Positions 19,166 to 29,935 of a DNA stretch of 64,000 bases are shown piece after piece; the first letter of the stretch is position 1; each line of letters opens with the position of its first letter. This DNA is from Amycolatopsis suaedae (GTDB lineage: Bacteria > Actinomycetota > Actinomycetes > Mycobacteriales > Pseudonocardiaceae): positions 1 through 64,000 of the forward strand of contig NZ_SFCC01000005.1 of assembly GCF_004214935.1 (NCBI RefSeq), written 5' to 3'. The translations under genes and the position numbers were made by a program. The notes below the pieces were generated by a model. That model saw only the letters and a program-made list of their open reading frames with translations. It had not been told where the DNA came from and did not search any database.

Positions 19166-19702
19166 ATGACCTACCCCTGGGAGACCCGGCCCGAGGAGAA
19201 GTCCCGGGCCGGGCTGGTGGCCGCACTCGCCGGGGCCGGGCTGGCCGTGGCGGCGATCGTCGTGCTCGCCGTCCTGCTCCCGGGTTCCAGCGCGGTCGCG
19301 GGCAAGGCGGTCCCCGCCGACGCCGGACCACCGCAGCCCAGTCCCGCGCCGCTCAGCTCGGCGGCGCCGTCCAGCGCGGTACCGTCGAGCACCCGGCCGC
19401 CCGCCTCCGGCCGGGGCGAGGCCAGCCCCGAGGCGGCCGCGCAGGCCATCATCGAGGCGATGAACGCCAGGGACGCCAGGCGTTACGCCGCCATCACGTG
19501 CGTCCAGCCCAGCGAGACAGCCATTGCCAAGCTGCAGGAGACCTGGAACAAGGCGGGCGACTACCAGGCCGCACTGGTCAAACCGCCCGCCGTCCAGGAC
19601 GCGACCGCGATCGTGAGCGTCCGCGTCACCGTCGGCAGCAACCACCGGGACACCGACTTTTCCCTGCTGCGCCAGTACAACCGCTGGTGCATACCCGGCT
19701 GA
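19166..19702 (+). CDS. Membrane-anchored protein related to its neighbour
   Basis: The 178-residue protein begins MTYPWETRPEEK, has a membrane helix at about residues 15-40, a Ser/Pro/Ala linker and a C-terminal domain with two Cys (ITCVQP and RWCIPG). The layout and the MTYP start match the gene 4 bases upstream, which suggests tandem duplication and one transcript. The function is unknown; both expose a small domain outside the membrane. Confidence 0.78.
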   Translation: MTYPWETRPEEKSRAGLVAALAGAGLAVAAIVVLAVLLPGSSAVAGKAVPADAGPPQPSPAPLSSAAPSSAVPSSTRPPASGRGEASPEAAAQAIIEAMNARDARRYAAITCVQPSETAIAKLQETWNKAGDYQAALVKPPAVQDATAIVSVRVTVGSNHRDTDFSLLRQYNRWCIPG

Positions 19703-20087
19703 GCATCCTCGCTCCGTTCAAGGCACGTGAAGGCCACCTTCACCACGTGAGACGTCAGGGCCCCGGCAAAGTCCGGGGCGGGGTGATCGTGCGTGAGCGT
19801 GGAACTCGCGTGCCGGAACGCAGAACTCGCGTGCACGAGCGTGGAGTTCATAGCGTGAGACACGCCTCCCACCCCGTGGCCCCGCGAGTCCCACCTTCCT
19901 GCACGCGAGTCCCACGCTCCCGCACGCGAACTCCACCTTCACGTACACCACCCGACTGCCGGGACCGCGCGGGAACGTACAACTCGCGCGCCAGAACCTA
20001 CGACTCGCGCCCCAGAACGTACGACTCGCGCGAACGGGCCGTTCACGCAGGCGATCGGCACAACGTGAGAACCCCGGTCCACATCGT
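19703..20087. repeat. Intergenic repeat mosaic after the membrane protein pair
   Basis: This 385-base gap holds no credible gene. Module A (19727-19776) comes first. Several module B units follow between about 19795 and 19850 (GAGCGTGGAACTCGCGTG and variants). Then come three tandem 21-base units at 19973-19993, 19994-20014 and 20015-20035, whose shared core is GAACNTACNACTCGCG. The order is like that at 28890-29146, where the 21-base units are inverted. Confidence 0.8.
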
Positions 20088-22128
<2,041 letters not shown>

Positions 22129-22182
22129 GCAGGCATGGTAAGCGCCCAGGTGTGGGACGGCGGTAATCACGGCACCCGAACG

Positions 22183-22261
22183 GTGAACTCGCGCGGGAGA
22201 ACGTACGACTCGCGCGGGGGAACGTACGACTCGCGCGGGGGAACGTACGACTCGCGGGAGC
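22183..22261. repeat. Three tandem 21-base repeats
   Basis: Three near-identical 21-base units occupy 22199-22219, 22220-22240 and 22241-22261, each starting GAACGTACGACTCGCG; the third diverges at its end, and a degenerate half copy precedes them at 22183. The same unit occurs at 19973-20035 and inverted at about 29101-29146. It lies between the divergent site-2 protease and nuclease genes, which is a promoter region rather than a gene end. Confidence 0.85.
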
Positions 22262-22289
22262 GTCGTACCCCTGCCCTACGCTCTGGGGC

Positions 22290-23186
22290 ATGAGCACCGC
22301 GGGGACAGCTGCCGAGCCGTCGGCAGAGACAGAGGAAGACTCGAAACCCCGCCGGCCTGCCCTCTCGCCCTCGCGGGCCAGCGACTTCAAGCAGTGTCCC
22401 CTGCTGTACCGCTTCCGGGCGGTCGACCGGCTGCCCGAGCGGCCCACCAAGGCCCAGGTCCGCGGCACGCTGGTGCACGCGGTGCTGGAGAAGCTGTTCA
22501 CGCTGCCCGCCGGGCAGCGCAGCCCGGACCAGGTCAAGGCCATGCTGGAGCCCGCCTGGCAGGAGCTGTCGGCCGAGCGGCCGGAGTGGGCCGAGCTGTT
22601 CGCCTCCGGCGAACCGGACGAGGTCTCCGACTGGCTGGCCTCGGCGGGCACCCTGGTGGACAGCTACTTCGGCCTGGAGGACCCGAACCGCTTCGAGCCC
22701 GAGGCGTGCGAGCAGCACGTCGAGATCGAACTCGGATCCGGCGTGCTGCTGCGCGGGTACGTCGACCGCATCGACGTCGCCCCGACCGGCGAGATCCGGG
22801 TGGTCGACTACAAGACCGGCGCCGCGCCGAGGCTGATCGGCGAGGCCAAGGCCATGTTCCAGATGAAGTTCTACGCCGTGGTGCTCTGGCGGCTCCGCGG
22901 CGTGGTGCCCCGCCAGCTCAAGCTCATGTACCTCACCGACGGCCAGTCGCTGGTCTACTCGCCGGACGAGGCCGAGCTGCGCCGCTTCGAACGCACGCTG
23001 GAGGCCATCTGGCAGGCCATCCTGCGAGCGGGCAAGACCGGTGACTTCCGGCCCAGCCCGAGCAAGCTGTGCGGCTGGTGCGATCACCAGGCACACTGCC
23101 CCGAGTTCGGCGGCACACCGCCGGAGTACCCCGGCTGGCCGGAGCCGGACAGCGGGGAGGAAAGCCCACTGGACAGAGCGGACTGA
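22290..23186 (+). CDS. RecB-family nuclease with Fe-S cluster motif
   Basis: This 298-residue protein is a PD-(D/E)XK nuclease of the RecB/Cas4-like class. His63 is in GTLVHAVLE, Asp159 in GYVDRID, and Asp173 with Lys175 in VVDYKTG. Cys36 (KQCPLLYRF) and the C-terminal C261-x2-C264-x5-C270 cluster match the four ligands of the [4Fe-4S] pin seen in AddB and Cas4. The family is likely to degrade single-stranded DNA ends. It lies in the position of M. tuberculosis Rv2119. No helicase is adjacent, so it may act alone. Confidence 0.9.
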   Translation: MSTAGTAAEPSAETEEDSKPRRPALSPSRASDFKQCPLLYRFRAVDRLPERPTKAQVRGTLVHAVLEKLFTLPAGQRSPDQVKAMLEPAWQELSAERPEWAELFASGEPDEVSDWLASAGTLVDSYFGLEDPNRFEPEACEQHVEIELGSGVLLRGYVDRIDVAPTGEIRVVDYKTGAAPRLIGEAKAMFQMKFYAVVLWRLRGVVPRQLKLMYLTDGQSLVYSPDEAELRRFERTLEAIWQAILRAGKTGDFRPSPSKLCGWCDHQAHCPEFGGTPPEYPGWPEPDSGEESPLDRAD

Positions 23187-23189
23187 GTA

Positions 23190-23975
23190 GTGACAGAGGC
23201 GTTCTACCTGCCCGAAGGCCCCGAAGGCGAGGGCCGTTACCGGGCGACCGAGCACACCGCGGGCCCGTGGTCGCCCGACGCGCAGCATTTCGGGCCGCCG
23301 TCGGCGCTGCTGGTGCGGGCGCTGGAGGGAATCGAGGCCGACCGCGAGTGCCAGCTGGCCAGGGTGACCGTCGAGATCCTCGGCCCGGCACCGATCGCCG
23401 AGTTCACCGTGCGGGCCCGCATCGAGCGGCCGGGGCGTTCGGTCGAGCTGCTGTCGGCGGAGCTGGCCAGCGGCGACCGGCCGGTGGCCAGGGCAGCGGC
23501 GTGGCGCATCGCCACCTCGGACTCGACCGAGGTGGCCACCGCCAAGGGCGACGTGCTGCCGTCCCCCGACTCGCTGGGCCCGGCGTCCTGGCCGGACACC
23601 TGGCTGGGCGGCTACCTCAACGCGATGGACTGGCGCGTCGTCACCGGCGGTCTGGACCACCTCGGCGCCACGGCCGTGTGGGCCCGGCAGCGGATCCCGC
23701 TGGTCGCCGGCGAGCAGCCGTCGCCGCTGCAGCGGCTGTTCACCGTCGCCGACTCGGGCAACGGCGCGTCGAACTTCCTCGACCCCCGCGAGTGGTGGTT
23801 CATCAACAGCGAGCTGACCGTGCACATCCTGCGCCCGCCGGCGGGCGAGTGGATCGGCCTGGACGCGCAGACGCTGATCGGACCGCACGGCATCGGCACG
23901 GCCAGCAGCGTGCTGCACGACGTGTCCGGTCAGGTGGCGGGCGGGGCGCAGGCCCTGATGGTGCGGCGCCGCTGA
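23190..23975 (+). CDS. Acyl-CoA thioesterase-like hotdog protein
   Basis: The 261-residue protein looks like a double hotdog thioesterase of the TesB-like group common in actinobacteria. The N-terminal part has HFGPPSALLVRALEG and a helix expected to contact CoA. The second domain has SELTVHILRPPAGEWIGLDA and the catalytic-type segment GPHGIGTASSVLHDVSG. The start is GTG at 23190, 3 bases after the nuclease stop, so the two are cotranscribed. The substrate is not known. Confidence 0.87.
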   Translation: MTEAFYLPEGPEGEGRYRATEHTAGPWSPDAQHFGPPSALLVRALEGIEADRECQLARVTVEILGPAPIAEFTVRARIERPGRSVELLSAELASGDRPVARAAAWRIATSDSTEVATAKGDVLPSPDSLGPASWPDTWLGGYLNAMDWRVVTGGLDHLGATAVWARQRIPLVAGEQPSPLQRLFTVADSGNGASNFLDPREWWFINSELTVHILRPPAGEWIGLDAQTLIGPHGIGTASSVLHDVSGQVAGGAQALMVRRR

Positions 23976-24065
23976 CACGCACGCGCGGCGTCCCACCGCT
24001 GGAGTGCCCGATCGAATAACCTTCGACGCCTGCGGTGTACTTCCGACGAGCCTGGAGTTTCCTGC

Positions 24066-25001
24066 ATGCAGATCACCTCGGTGGTCAACCAGAAAGGCGG
24101 GGTCGGCAAGACCGCGCTCAGCGTCGGCGCTGCCGCCGCGCTCGCCGAGCAGGGACACCGGGTCCTGCTCATCGACCTCGACCCGCAGGGACACGCCACG
24201 ACGGAGATGCTCGGCCTGCCCGAGGTGCCGCCCGAGGCACCGAGCATGGCCAAGGCACTCACCAAGATGTGGAAGGGGCCGGTCGAGGAGCTGGCCGTGA
24301 CCCACCCGAGGGCGAAGATCGGCAGCGGCGGCACGTTCGACGTCATCCCCACCTCCCCCGGCATGTTCGACCTGATCCGCAGGCTCGACCAGTTCCGGGT
24401 GCCGGGCTGGCAGCTGGCCAGGGTCATCCAGTTCGCCAACTACGACCACGTGATCATCGACTGCCCGCCGGCGCTGGACGTGCTCACCAACAACGCGCTG
24501 ACCGCCACCTCGGGCATCCTCGTACCGGTGCAGCCGGACCGTACGAGCATCCGGGCGCTGCGGCTGCTGCACGACCAGCTGCGGTTCGTCGAGGGCTCGG
24601 TCAACCGGGAACCCATCCCGATCTTCGGGCTGGTGCCGGGCCTGTACCGGCGGCCGATGTCCGGCTACGCGAACGCGGCGCTGGCCGAGCTGGCCCAGAC
24701 CGGCTTCCCGATCCTGCCGCACGTGCCGCTGGGCGTGGTGATGAACGAGGCCGCCGCGCACGGCGTCCCGGTGACGACATTCGCCCCGGAGACCGTGCAG
24801 GCCGTGGCGTTCCACCAGATCGCGCAGGCGCTCGAACACCGCAGGCGGGAGCAGCCCGCGACCAGGGTGGTGCCCGGCGAGCAGGAGTTCTCCTTCGAGG
24901 ACTTCATCACCGAGGTGGCCGAGGCCCGCAACGTCAACGACAACGGCACCCGCAAGAAGCTCTACGACCTGCTGCCGAAGAAGCCCCGGTCAGCGCGCTG
25001 A
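24066..25001 (+). CDS. ParA/MinD-family ATPase
   Basis: The 311-residue protein is a deviant-Walker ATPase. The P-loop KGGVGKTALS follows the start directly, the switch motif LIDLDPQGHA is at about residue 40, and DHVIIDCPPALD at about 125. Such proteins partition DNA, organelles or protein clusters. No parB is adjacent and the C-terminal extension of about 60 residues is charged, so it is probably an orphan ParA with a cell-cycle or positioning role. It converges with the next gene with a 12-base overlap. Confidence 0.88.
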   Translation: MQITSVVNQKGGVGKTALSVGAAAALAEQGHRVLLIDLDPQGHATTEMLGLPEVPPEAPSMAKALTKMWKGPVEELAVTHPRAKIGSGGTFDVIPTSPGMFDLIRRLDQFRVPGWQLARVIQFANYDHVIIDCPPALDVLTNNALTATSGILVPVQPDRTSIRALRLLHDQLRFVEGSVNREPIPIFGLVPGLYRRPMSGYANAALAELAQTGFPILPHVPLGVVMNEAAAHGVPVTTFAPETVQAVAFHQIAQALEHRRREQPATRVVPGEQEFSFEDFITEVAEARNVNDNGTRKKLYDLLPKKPRSAR

Positions 25002-25802
25002 GCCGAACCTGGCCACGTAGTGCCAGACCCGCTTGAGGGCCTGGCGGTCGATGCGCCCGCTGTTGGCGGCGGCGCCGATCACGGCGGCGTCGAGCCGGCC
25101 GTCCACCGCCAGCGCGACGGCGAGGTCGACGATGTCCTGGCCGCGGTAGGCGGGATGTTCGCGCAGGACGTCGACGGACACCCGGTAGCCGTCGTGCCAT
25201 TCCACCGGGCAGGGCAGCAGTTCGGCGAGTTCGGCGACCTCGGTGCCGCGGAAGCACGGGTCGAGCACGAGTGCCTCGACGTCGGTGTCGATCCGCAGCG
25301 GCCCGTGGATCTGGGCTTCGACGTAGTCGTCCAGCGGGTCGGCGAGGCTGCCCGGCCCGGGTAGCTCCATGGCCGCGGCCACCCCGACCGTCGACGGCTG
25401 GTAGACGCTGTCCGGGAAGCAGAACGTGGCCCGCTCCAGCACATGCCCGGCCAGGCGCAGGTAGGCGGAGCCGAACCGGGGCGCCAGCCTGCCCGGCAGG
25501 TCGAGCGCGCCGTACTTGGGCCGCTCGGTGGCGGGCGCGGCGTCGTAGGCGCCGCCGAACATCCGGCTCTCCCAGCGCCAGCGGTCGCCGCCGGGAAACG
25601 CGGTCAGCCCGCCGTTGCTGGTGCCGGTCTCGAACTGCGAGCGGTACACGCCGTCCTTGGCCAGCGCCGCCAGCAGCGGCACCCCACCTGCCAGCCGCTC
25701 GGGGTGGAAGTGGACGACGACGCGCCGGGCGGGGTCGATCGGCGGCCCGGCGGCGCGGGCCGCCACGTGGGCCAGCGCGCGCTCGTGCGGACCGGCACCC
25801 AT
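24990..25802 (-). CDS. DUF3626-type protein
   Basis: This 270-residue protein resembles the DUF3626 family of unknown function. Motifs visible are VVVHFHPERL near the N-terminus, ETGTSNGGLTAFPGGDRWRW in the middle, and a C-terminal helical region. The His-rich HFHPE stretch suggests a metal site. ATG 25802 shares its A with the stop of the upstream permease gene (TGATG), so expression is coupled. I do not know the function. Confidence 0.78.
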   Translation of the reverse strand: MGAGPHERALAHVAARAAGPPIDPARRVVVHFHPERLAGGVPLLAALAKDGVYRSQFETGTSNGGLTAFPGGDRWRWESRMFGGAYDAAPATERPKYGALDLPGRLAPRFGSAYLRLAGHVLERATFCFPDSVYQPSTVGVAAAMELPGPGSLADPLDDYVEAQIHGPLRIDTDVEALVLDPCFRGTEVAELAELLPCPVEWHDGYRVSVDVLREHPAYRGQDIVDLAVALAVDGRLDAAVIGAAANSGRIDRQALKRVWHYVARFGSAR

Positions 25803-26740
25803 CACAGCACCGCCGCGCCGAGCAGCCAGGCGATCAGGGAGAGGGTGACCATGGAACAGAGAGTACTGATCAGGACACAGTCCCGGACGAACCGCACCTC
25901 CACCGCGTAACGGCCGGCCGCGATGAAGATGTTCTGCGCGGTCGGCAAGGCCGAGCACAGCACGGCGGCGAACAGCAGCGGACCGGGCAGTCCCAGCAGC
26001 AGGCAGGCGCCGAACGTGACCGCGGGCTGCACGACGACCTTCAGCGCGACCATGGTGACGATCTCCCACCGTCGTGCGGGCGCCGGGCCGTCCGCCCGGT
26101 CGCCACGCAGCGACATGCCGAGCACCACCAGCGCGCACGCCACCCCGGCGTCACCCAGCGTGTGGATCGGCTCCAGCAGGACGGTCGGCAGGTCGAGACC
26201 GAGGCTGCCGACGATCACCCCGAGCAGCGACGCGGCGATCACCGGGTTGCGGACCGGCAGGGTCAGCAGCGTCCGCACCCGGACACCCTTACCGCCGGCC
26301 ACGCCGGTCTCCACGACCGCGAGCATCAACGGCATCATCACCAGCGACTGGAACAGCAGCACGGCGACGATGAACGTCGAGTTGCCCAGCACCTGCAGCG
26401 CGACCGGGATGCCGAGGTTGCCCGCGTTGACGTAGGACGCGACGGCCGTGGACAGGGTCCGCTCGGCCAGCTTCCGCCGGAACACCAGCAGCGACACGGC
26501 GAAGCCGAGCGCGGCGGCCACGACCGTGCCTGCCACGAAGGCGAGCACGCCTTCGTTGACCAGCGCGGTGAACGGGGTGCCGATCAGCGTGCTGAACAGC
26601 ACCGCCGGCATGGCGACGAGGAACACGAACCGGGTCAGCACCGCGTCGGCCCGCTCGCCGAGCACGTCGAACCGCCGGAGCAGGTAGCCGAGGCCGGTCA
26701 GTACCCAGATCGGCGCGAACGCCGCCAGAGCGCCGGTCAC
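25802..26740 (-). CDS. AEC-family transporter
   Basis: This is a 312-residue permease of the auxin efflux carrier family with ten predicted membrane segments in two halves of five, divided by a short cytoplasmic loop (about residues 150-165). The family exports small carboxylates such as malate or malonate in bacteria. Its stop overlaps the start of the DUF3626 gene. hisG lies only 4 bases upstream on the same strand (26745), so the run hisE-hisG-permease-DUF3626 may be one transcript. Confidence 0.88.
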   Translation of the reverse strand: MTGALAAFAPIWVLTGLGYLLRRFDVLGERADAVLTRFVFLVAMPAVLFSTLIGTPFTALVNEGVLAFVAGTVVAAALGFAVSLLVFRRKLAERTLSTAVASYVNAGNLGIPVALQVLGNSTFIVAVLLFQSLVMMPLMLAVVETGVAGGKGVRVRTLLTLPVRNPVIAASLLGVIVGSLGLDLPTVLLEPIHTLGDAGVACALVVLGMSLRGDRADGPAPARRWEIVTMVALKVVVQPAVTFGACLLLGLPGPLLFAAVLCSALPTAQNIFIAAGRYAVEVRFVRDCVLISTLCSMVTLSLIAWLLGAAVL

Positions 26741-26744
26741 AGTG

Positions 26745-27590
26745 TCACAGGCGGCAGGCGCGGATGTCGGAGGCCAGGATGGCCTTGGCTCCCACCTCGG
26801 CCAGCTCGTCCATGGTCCGGTTGACGTCCTTGCGCGGCACCATCGCGCGCACGGCGACCCAGTCCTGGTCGGCCAGCGGCGCCACCGTCGGGGACTCCAG
26901 GCCGGGCGTGATGCCGATGGCCGCCTCCAGCAGCGTCCTCGGGCAGTCGTAGTCCAGCATCATGTACTGCTGGGCGAACACGACCCCCTGCAGGCGCGCG
27001 ACCAGCTGCGACTTGGGCTTCGCCGGCTCGCTGCCCGCGCGGTGCACCAGCACCGCCTCCGACACGCAGATCGGGTCGCCGAACGCGACGAGGTTGTGCT
27101 GGCGCAGCGTGCGACCCGAGCCGACGACGTCGGCGACCGCGTCGGCGACGCCGAGCTGGATGGAGATCTCGACGGCGCCGTCCAGGCGGATCACCTCGGC
27201 CTCGACACCGTGCCGGGCGAGGTCCTGGCGCACCAGCCGCGGGTAGGACGTGGCCAGCCGCTTGCCGTGCAGGTCGGCGACCTTCCAGTCGTGACCGGCG
27301 GGCGCGGCGTAGCGGAAGGTCGAGCCGCCGAAGCCCAGCGACAGCAGTTCCTCGACGGGAGCACCGGAGTCCAGCGCGAGGTCACGCCCGGTGATCCCCA
27401 GGTCCAGCTCACCGGAACCGACGTAGATCGGGATGTCCTTGGGGCGCAGGAAGAAGAACTCGACGTCGTTGGCCGGGTCCAGGACGGTGAGGTCGCGCTG
27501 CTCATGCCGCTGCCGGTAGCCCGCCTCGCCGAGCATCTCCGCGGCCGCCCCGGCCAGCGCTCCCTTGTTCGGCACCGCGACACGCAGCAC
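26745..27590 (-). CDS. hisG: ATP phosphoribosyltransferase HisG
   Basis: HisG catalyses the first step of histidine synthesis, joining PRPP to ATP. The 281-residue protein is the long form, with the catalytic domains at about residues 1-210 and the C-terminal ACT-like domain (about 215-281) that allows feedback inhibition by histidine. The motif [14 protein letters not shown] and the PRPP loop [15 protein letters not shown] are visible. GTG 27590 is preceded by AAGGAG at a good distance and gives [12 protein letters not shown]. It lies downstream of hisE. Confidence 0.96.
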   Translation of the reverse strand: MLRVAVPNKGALAGAAAEMLGEAGYRQRHEQRDLTVLDPANDVEFFFLRPKDIPIYVGSGELDLGITGRDLALDSGAPVEELLSLGFGGSTFRYAAPAGHDWKVADLHGKRLATSYPRLVRQDLARHGVEAEVIRLDGAVEISIQLGVADAVADVVGSGRTLRQHNLVAFGDPICVSEAVLVHRAGSEPAKPKSQLVARLQGVVFAQQYMMLDYDCPRTLLEAAIGITPGLESPTVAPLADQDWVAVRAMVPRKDVNRTMDELAEVGAKAILASDIRACRL

Positions 27591-27628
27591 GTCCGCTCCT
27601 TCGTCTCGTTCGTCTCGTCCCTGCCCGG

Positions 27629-27892
27629 TCACAGGTACCGGTAGACGTCCTCGGTGGTCAGGCCCCGGCCCAGCATCAGGACCTGGACCCGGTACAGCAG
27701 CTGGGAGATCTCCTCGGCGAGCCGGTCGTCGGACTCGTGCTCGGCCGCGATCCACACCTCGCCGGCTTCCTCGAGCACCTTCTTGCCCTGCGCGTGCACG
27801 CCGGCGTCGAGTGCCGCGACGGTGCCCGAGCCCTCGGGCCGGGCACTGGCCCGTTCGGTCAGCTCGGCGAACAGCTCATCGAAGGTCTTCAC
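27629..27892 (-). CDS. hisE: Phosphoribosyl-ATP diphosphatase HisE
   Basis: HisE removes diphosphate from phosphoribosyl-ATP, the second step of histidine synthesis. The 87-residue protein is all alpha-helical and shows the MazG-like metal motif [18 protein letters not shown], with the family's EExxE plus ExxD residues. GTG 27892 gives [11 protein letters not shown], the standard N-terminus. It is 38 bases upstream of hisG. Confidence 0.95.
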   Translation of the reverse strand: MKTFDELFAELTERASARPEGSGTVAALDAGVHAQGKKVLEEAGEVWIAAEHESDDRLAEEISQLLYRVQVLMLGRGLTTEDVYRYL

Positions 27893-28065
27893 GGCCTGTA
27901 GATCCTTCCATCCGGCCCGGCGTGGCACGCGGCGGGATGCCCGGGGTGCCGTGCGGGTCACACCGCCGAATGGCGGACAGCAAAGTTGACGTTTCCCCGG
28001 AATTCCACTTGGCTGGCAAGGAACCAATCGATGCGCACCGCGCTGGTGAGCAGAAAGGAAGTGAT

Positions 28066-28872
28066 ATGGAAAACCGTGATCTACCTGACCGAAAGACCGA
28101 CGTAACCCCGGCGACCCCGGGGAATCTGAGGATCAAGCTGCCCGAACGCCCGGAGGAGGTCGACCAGGACGCCGAGTACTGCTCGGTTTGGCTCGACGGC
28201 GAATGGCGGGATATCAGGTTTCACGATTATGCCGAGATCTACCGCATTCCCGGAATGTACGAACAGTTGTTCCACGACATTCTCGACTGTCAGTCGCCCG
28301 ATGTGATCGCGAAGACGCTGAAAGAACAGCTGCAGCGCGACGGCTACGAGGCCGAGGACCTGCGGGTGCTGGACCTGGGGGCAGGCAGTGGCCTGATCGG
28401 CGAACAGTTACGCAGCGTGGGCGTCGGCGGGCTCGTCGGCGTGGACATCATCCCGGAGGCACGGGACGCCGCGATGGCCGAGCGGCCGTCCGTGTACGAC
28501 GCCTACCACGTCGCCGACGTGACCGCGCCACCCGAACCGGTCGCCAGAGCACTGGCCGAGGCCAGATTCAACACGCTGTGCTGCGTCGCCGCGCTGGGGT
28601 ACGCCGACATCCCACCGCAGGCGTTCCGCGCCGCGTTCAACCTGATCAGCGACGGTGGCTGGATCGCGTTCACGATCAAGGACCGGTTCCTGGAGGACGG
28701 CGACACGTCCGGGTTCGCGCGGCTCATCAAGGCCTGCGAGGACCAGGGCATCCTGGAACTGCGCACGTCACAGCGCTACCGGCACCGGGTGAACATCGCC
28801 GGTGAGCCGCTGTACTACGTCGCCGTGGTCGGGACGAAGAAGTCCGACATCCCGGCCGAGCTGGTTTCCTGA
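28066..28872 (+). CDS. SAM-dependent methyltransferase
   Basis: This 268-residue class I methyltransferase has the SAM-binding motif [15 protein letters not shown] at about residue 103 and a VDIIPEARD acidic loop. Its first 90 residues are an extra charged region. ATG 28066 is preceded by AAAGGAAG. The first half has lower GC than its neighbours, and codon 115 is TTA, a rare leucine codon in this genome. It diverges from hisE and ends before a repeat mosaic. The substrate is not known; a small molecule is more likely than DNA. Confidence 0.8.
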   Translation: MENRDLPDRKTDVTPATPGNLRIKLPERPEEVDQDAEYCSVWLDGEWRDIRFHDYAEIYRIPGMYEQLFHDILDCQSPDVIAKTLKEQLQRDGYEAEDLRVLDLGAGSGLIGEQLRSVGVGGLVGVDIIPEARDAAMAERPSVYDAYHVADVTAPPEPVARALAEARFNTLCCVAALGYADIPPQAFRAAFNLISDGGWIAFTIKDRFLEDGDTSGFARLIKACEDQGILELRTSQRYRHRVNIAGEPLYYVAVVGTKKSDIPAELVS

Positions 28873-29248
28873 CCCGTCCCGGCACGCTCGTGAAGGCCAC
28901 CTTCATTACGTGTGACGTGGTGAAGGTGGCCTTCACGGCGTCTCACGCCAGGGCCCCGGCACAGTCCGGGTGCGGCAGGGCGAGGTGGGTGGTCCCGAGT
29001 GCAGAACTCGCGGGCCGGAAGGTAGAACTCGCGTGCGTGAGCGCAGAACTCACCATGTGGACCGAGTTCTCACGTAGTGCCGGTCGCTCGCGCGAACGGG
29101 CCGGTCGCGCGAGTCGTAGGTTCTGAAGCGCGAGTTGTACGTTCCCGCCCACCTGGTCCCACTGTCCGGCACGCCGATTCCAGATCGCGAGACCAGCCCC
29201 GTCCTCGCCTGGCCGCCCTCACGGCGTCTCATGCCGTGAGGGCCCCCT
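28873..29248. repeat. Intergenic repeat mosaic between methyltransferase and HAD gene
   Basis: This 376-base gap holds no credible gene. Module A here is doubled into a hairpin, with 16-base arms GTGAAGGCCACCTTCA (28890-28905) and TGAAGGTGGCCTTCAC (28921-28936), followed by the CGGCACAGTCCGGG tail to 28970. Module B units follow (about 28995-29055), then two 21-base units on the opposite strand (about 29101-29146), and a terminator hairpin at 29216. The order of modules is the same as at 19727-20035. Confidence 0.8.
29216..29242 (-). terminator. Terminator of the metH-HAD transcript
   Basis: Ten-base arms CCCTCACGGC (29216-29225) and GCCGTGAGGG (29233-29242) enclose a 7-base loop, 6 bases past the stop of the leftward HAD gene. 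Confidence 0.7.
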
Positions 29249-29935
29249 TCACGTGCTTGGCAGCAGGGCCGCGAGCGCGGGTACGTCCATGCCGACCAGG
29301 GTGTCGCGGAAGATCCGGCGCGGGCCGGGCTCGACCGGGACGTCGTTGGGCACCACCAGCACCGTGCAGCCCGCCGCCGCGGCCGACGCCGCACCCGGCG
29401 GGGAGTCCTCCACCGCCACGCACCGCGCCGGGTCCACACCCAGTTGGCGAGCCGCCAACAAGTACGGCTCGGGGTCGGGCTTGTTCCGGCCGCCGACCTC
29501 GTCACCGCAGACGATCGTGTCGAAGAACTCCCGGCCGATGGTGTTCAGCGCCCGCTCGGTCAGCGACCGCTCGGTCGAGGTGACCAGCGCCGCCGGGACA
29601 CCGGCCGCCCGCACGGCGGCCAGGGCCTCCCGGGCACCCGGCCGCCAGGGCAGCGCGTCGTCGAACAGCCGCTCCGTGCGTTTGCGGATCCACTCCCCCA
29701 TCCACGCGACCGAGTCGGCGTCCGGCTCCCGCCCCGCCACGCCGAGCAGGAACCGCGCCGTGTGGTCCATATTGGACCCCACGAGGCTGAGCCGCTGCGC
29801 GTCGGACAGCCGGGTGCCCAGCGACTCGGCCGCCTCGTTGAGCGCGACGTCCCAGAGTTTCTCCGAATCGACGAGCGTGCCGTCCATGTCCCACAGCACG
29901 CCCGCCAATGTGTCCACAGTAGACTGTTCTGTCAC
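29249..29935 (-). CDS. HAD-family phosphatase
   Basis: This 228-residue protein is a HAD hydrolase of the beta-phosphoglucomutase/phosphatase group. Motif I is DMDGTLVDSE (nucleophile and acid/base Asp), motif II is VTSTERS, motif III has GGRNKPDPEPY (Lys) and motif IV VEDSPPG. A helical cap lies between motifs I and II. GTG 29935 overlaps the metH stop as GTGA, so it is coupled to metH. The substrate is unknown. Confidence 0.9.
   Translation of the reverse strand: MTEQSTVDTLAGVLWDMDGTLVDSEKLWDVALNEAAESLGTRLSDAQRLSLVGSNMDHTARFLLGVAGREPDADSVAWMGEWIRKRTERLFDDALPWRPGAREALAAVRAAGVPAALVTSTERSLTERALNTIGREFFDTIVCGDEVGGRNKPDPEPYLLAARQLGVDPARCVAVEDSPPGAASAAAAGCTVLVVPNDVPVEPGPRRIFRDTLVGMDVPALAALLPST

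Noticed and set aside
22183..22261. Possible CRISPR array
   Set aside because: The units are contiguous 21-base tandem copies without unique spacers, and no cas genes are nearby despite the Cas4-like nuclease.
22167..24839. 890-codon minus-strand frame across the nuclease, thioesterase and ParA genes
   Set aside because: It spans three well-supported plus-strand genes and includes the translated tandem repeats.
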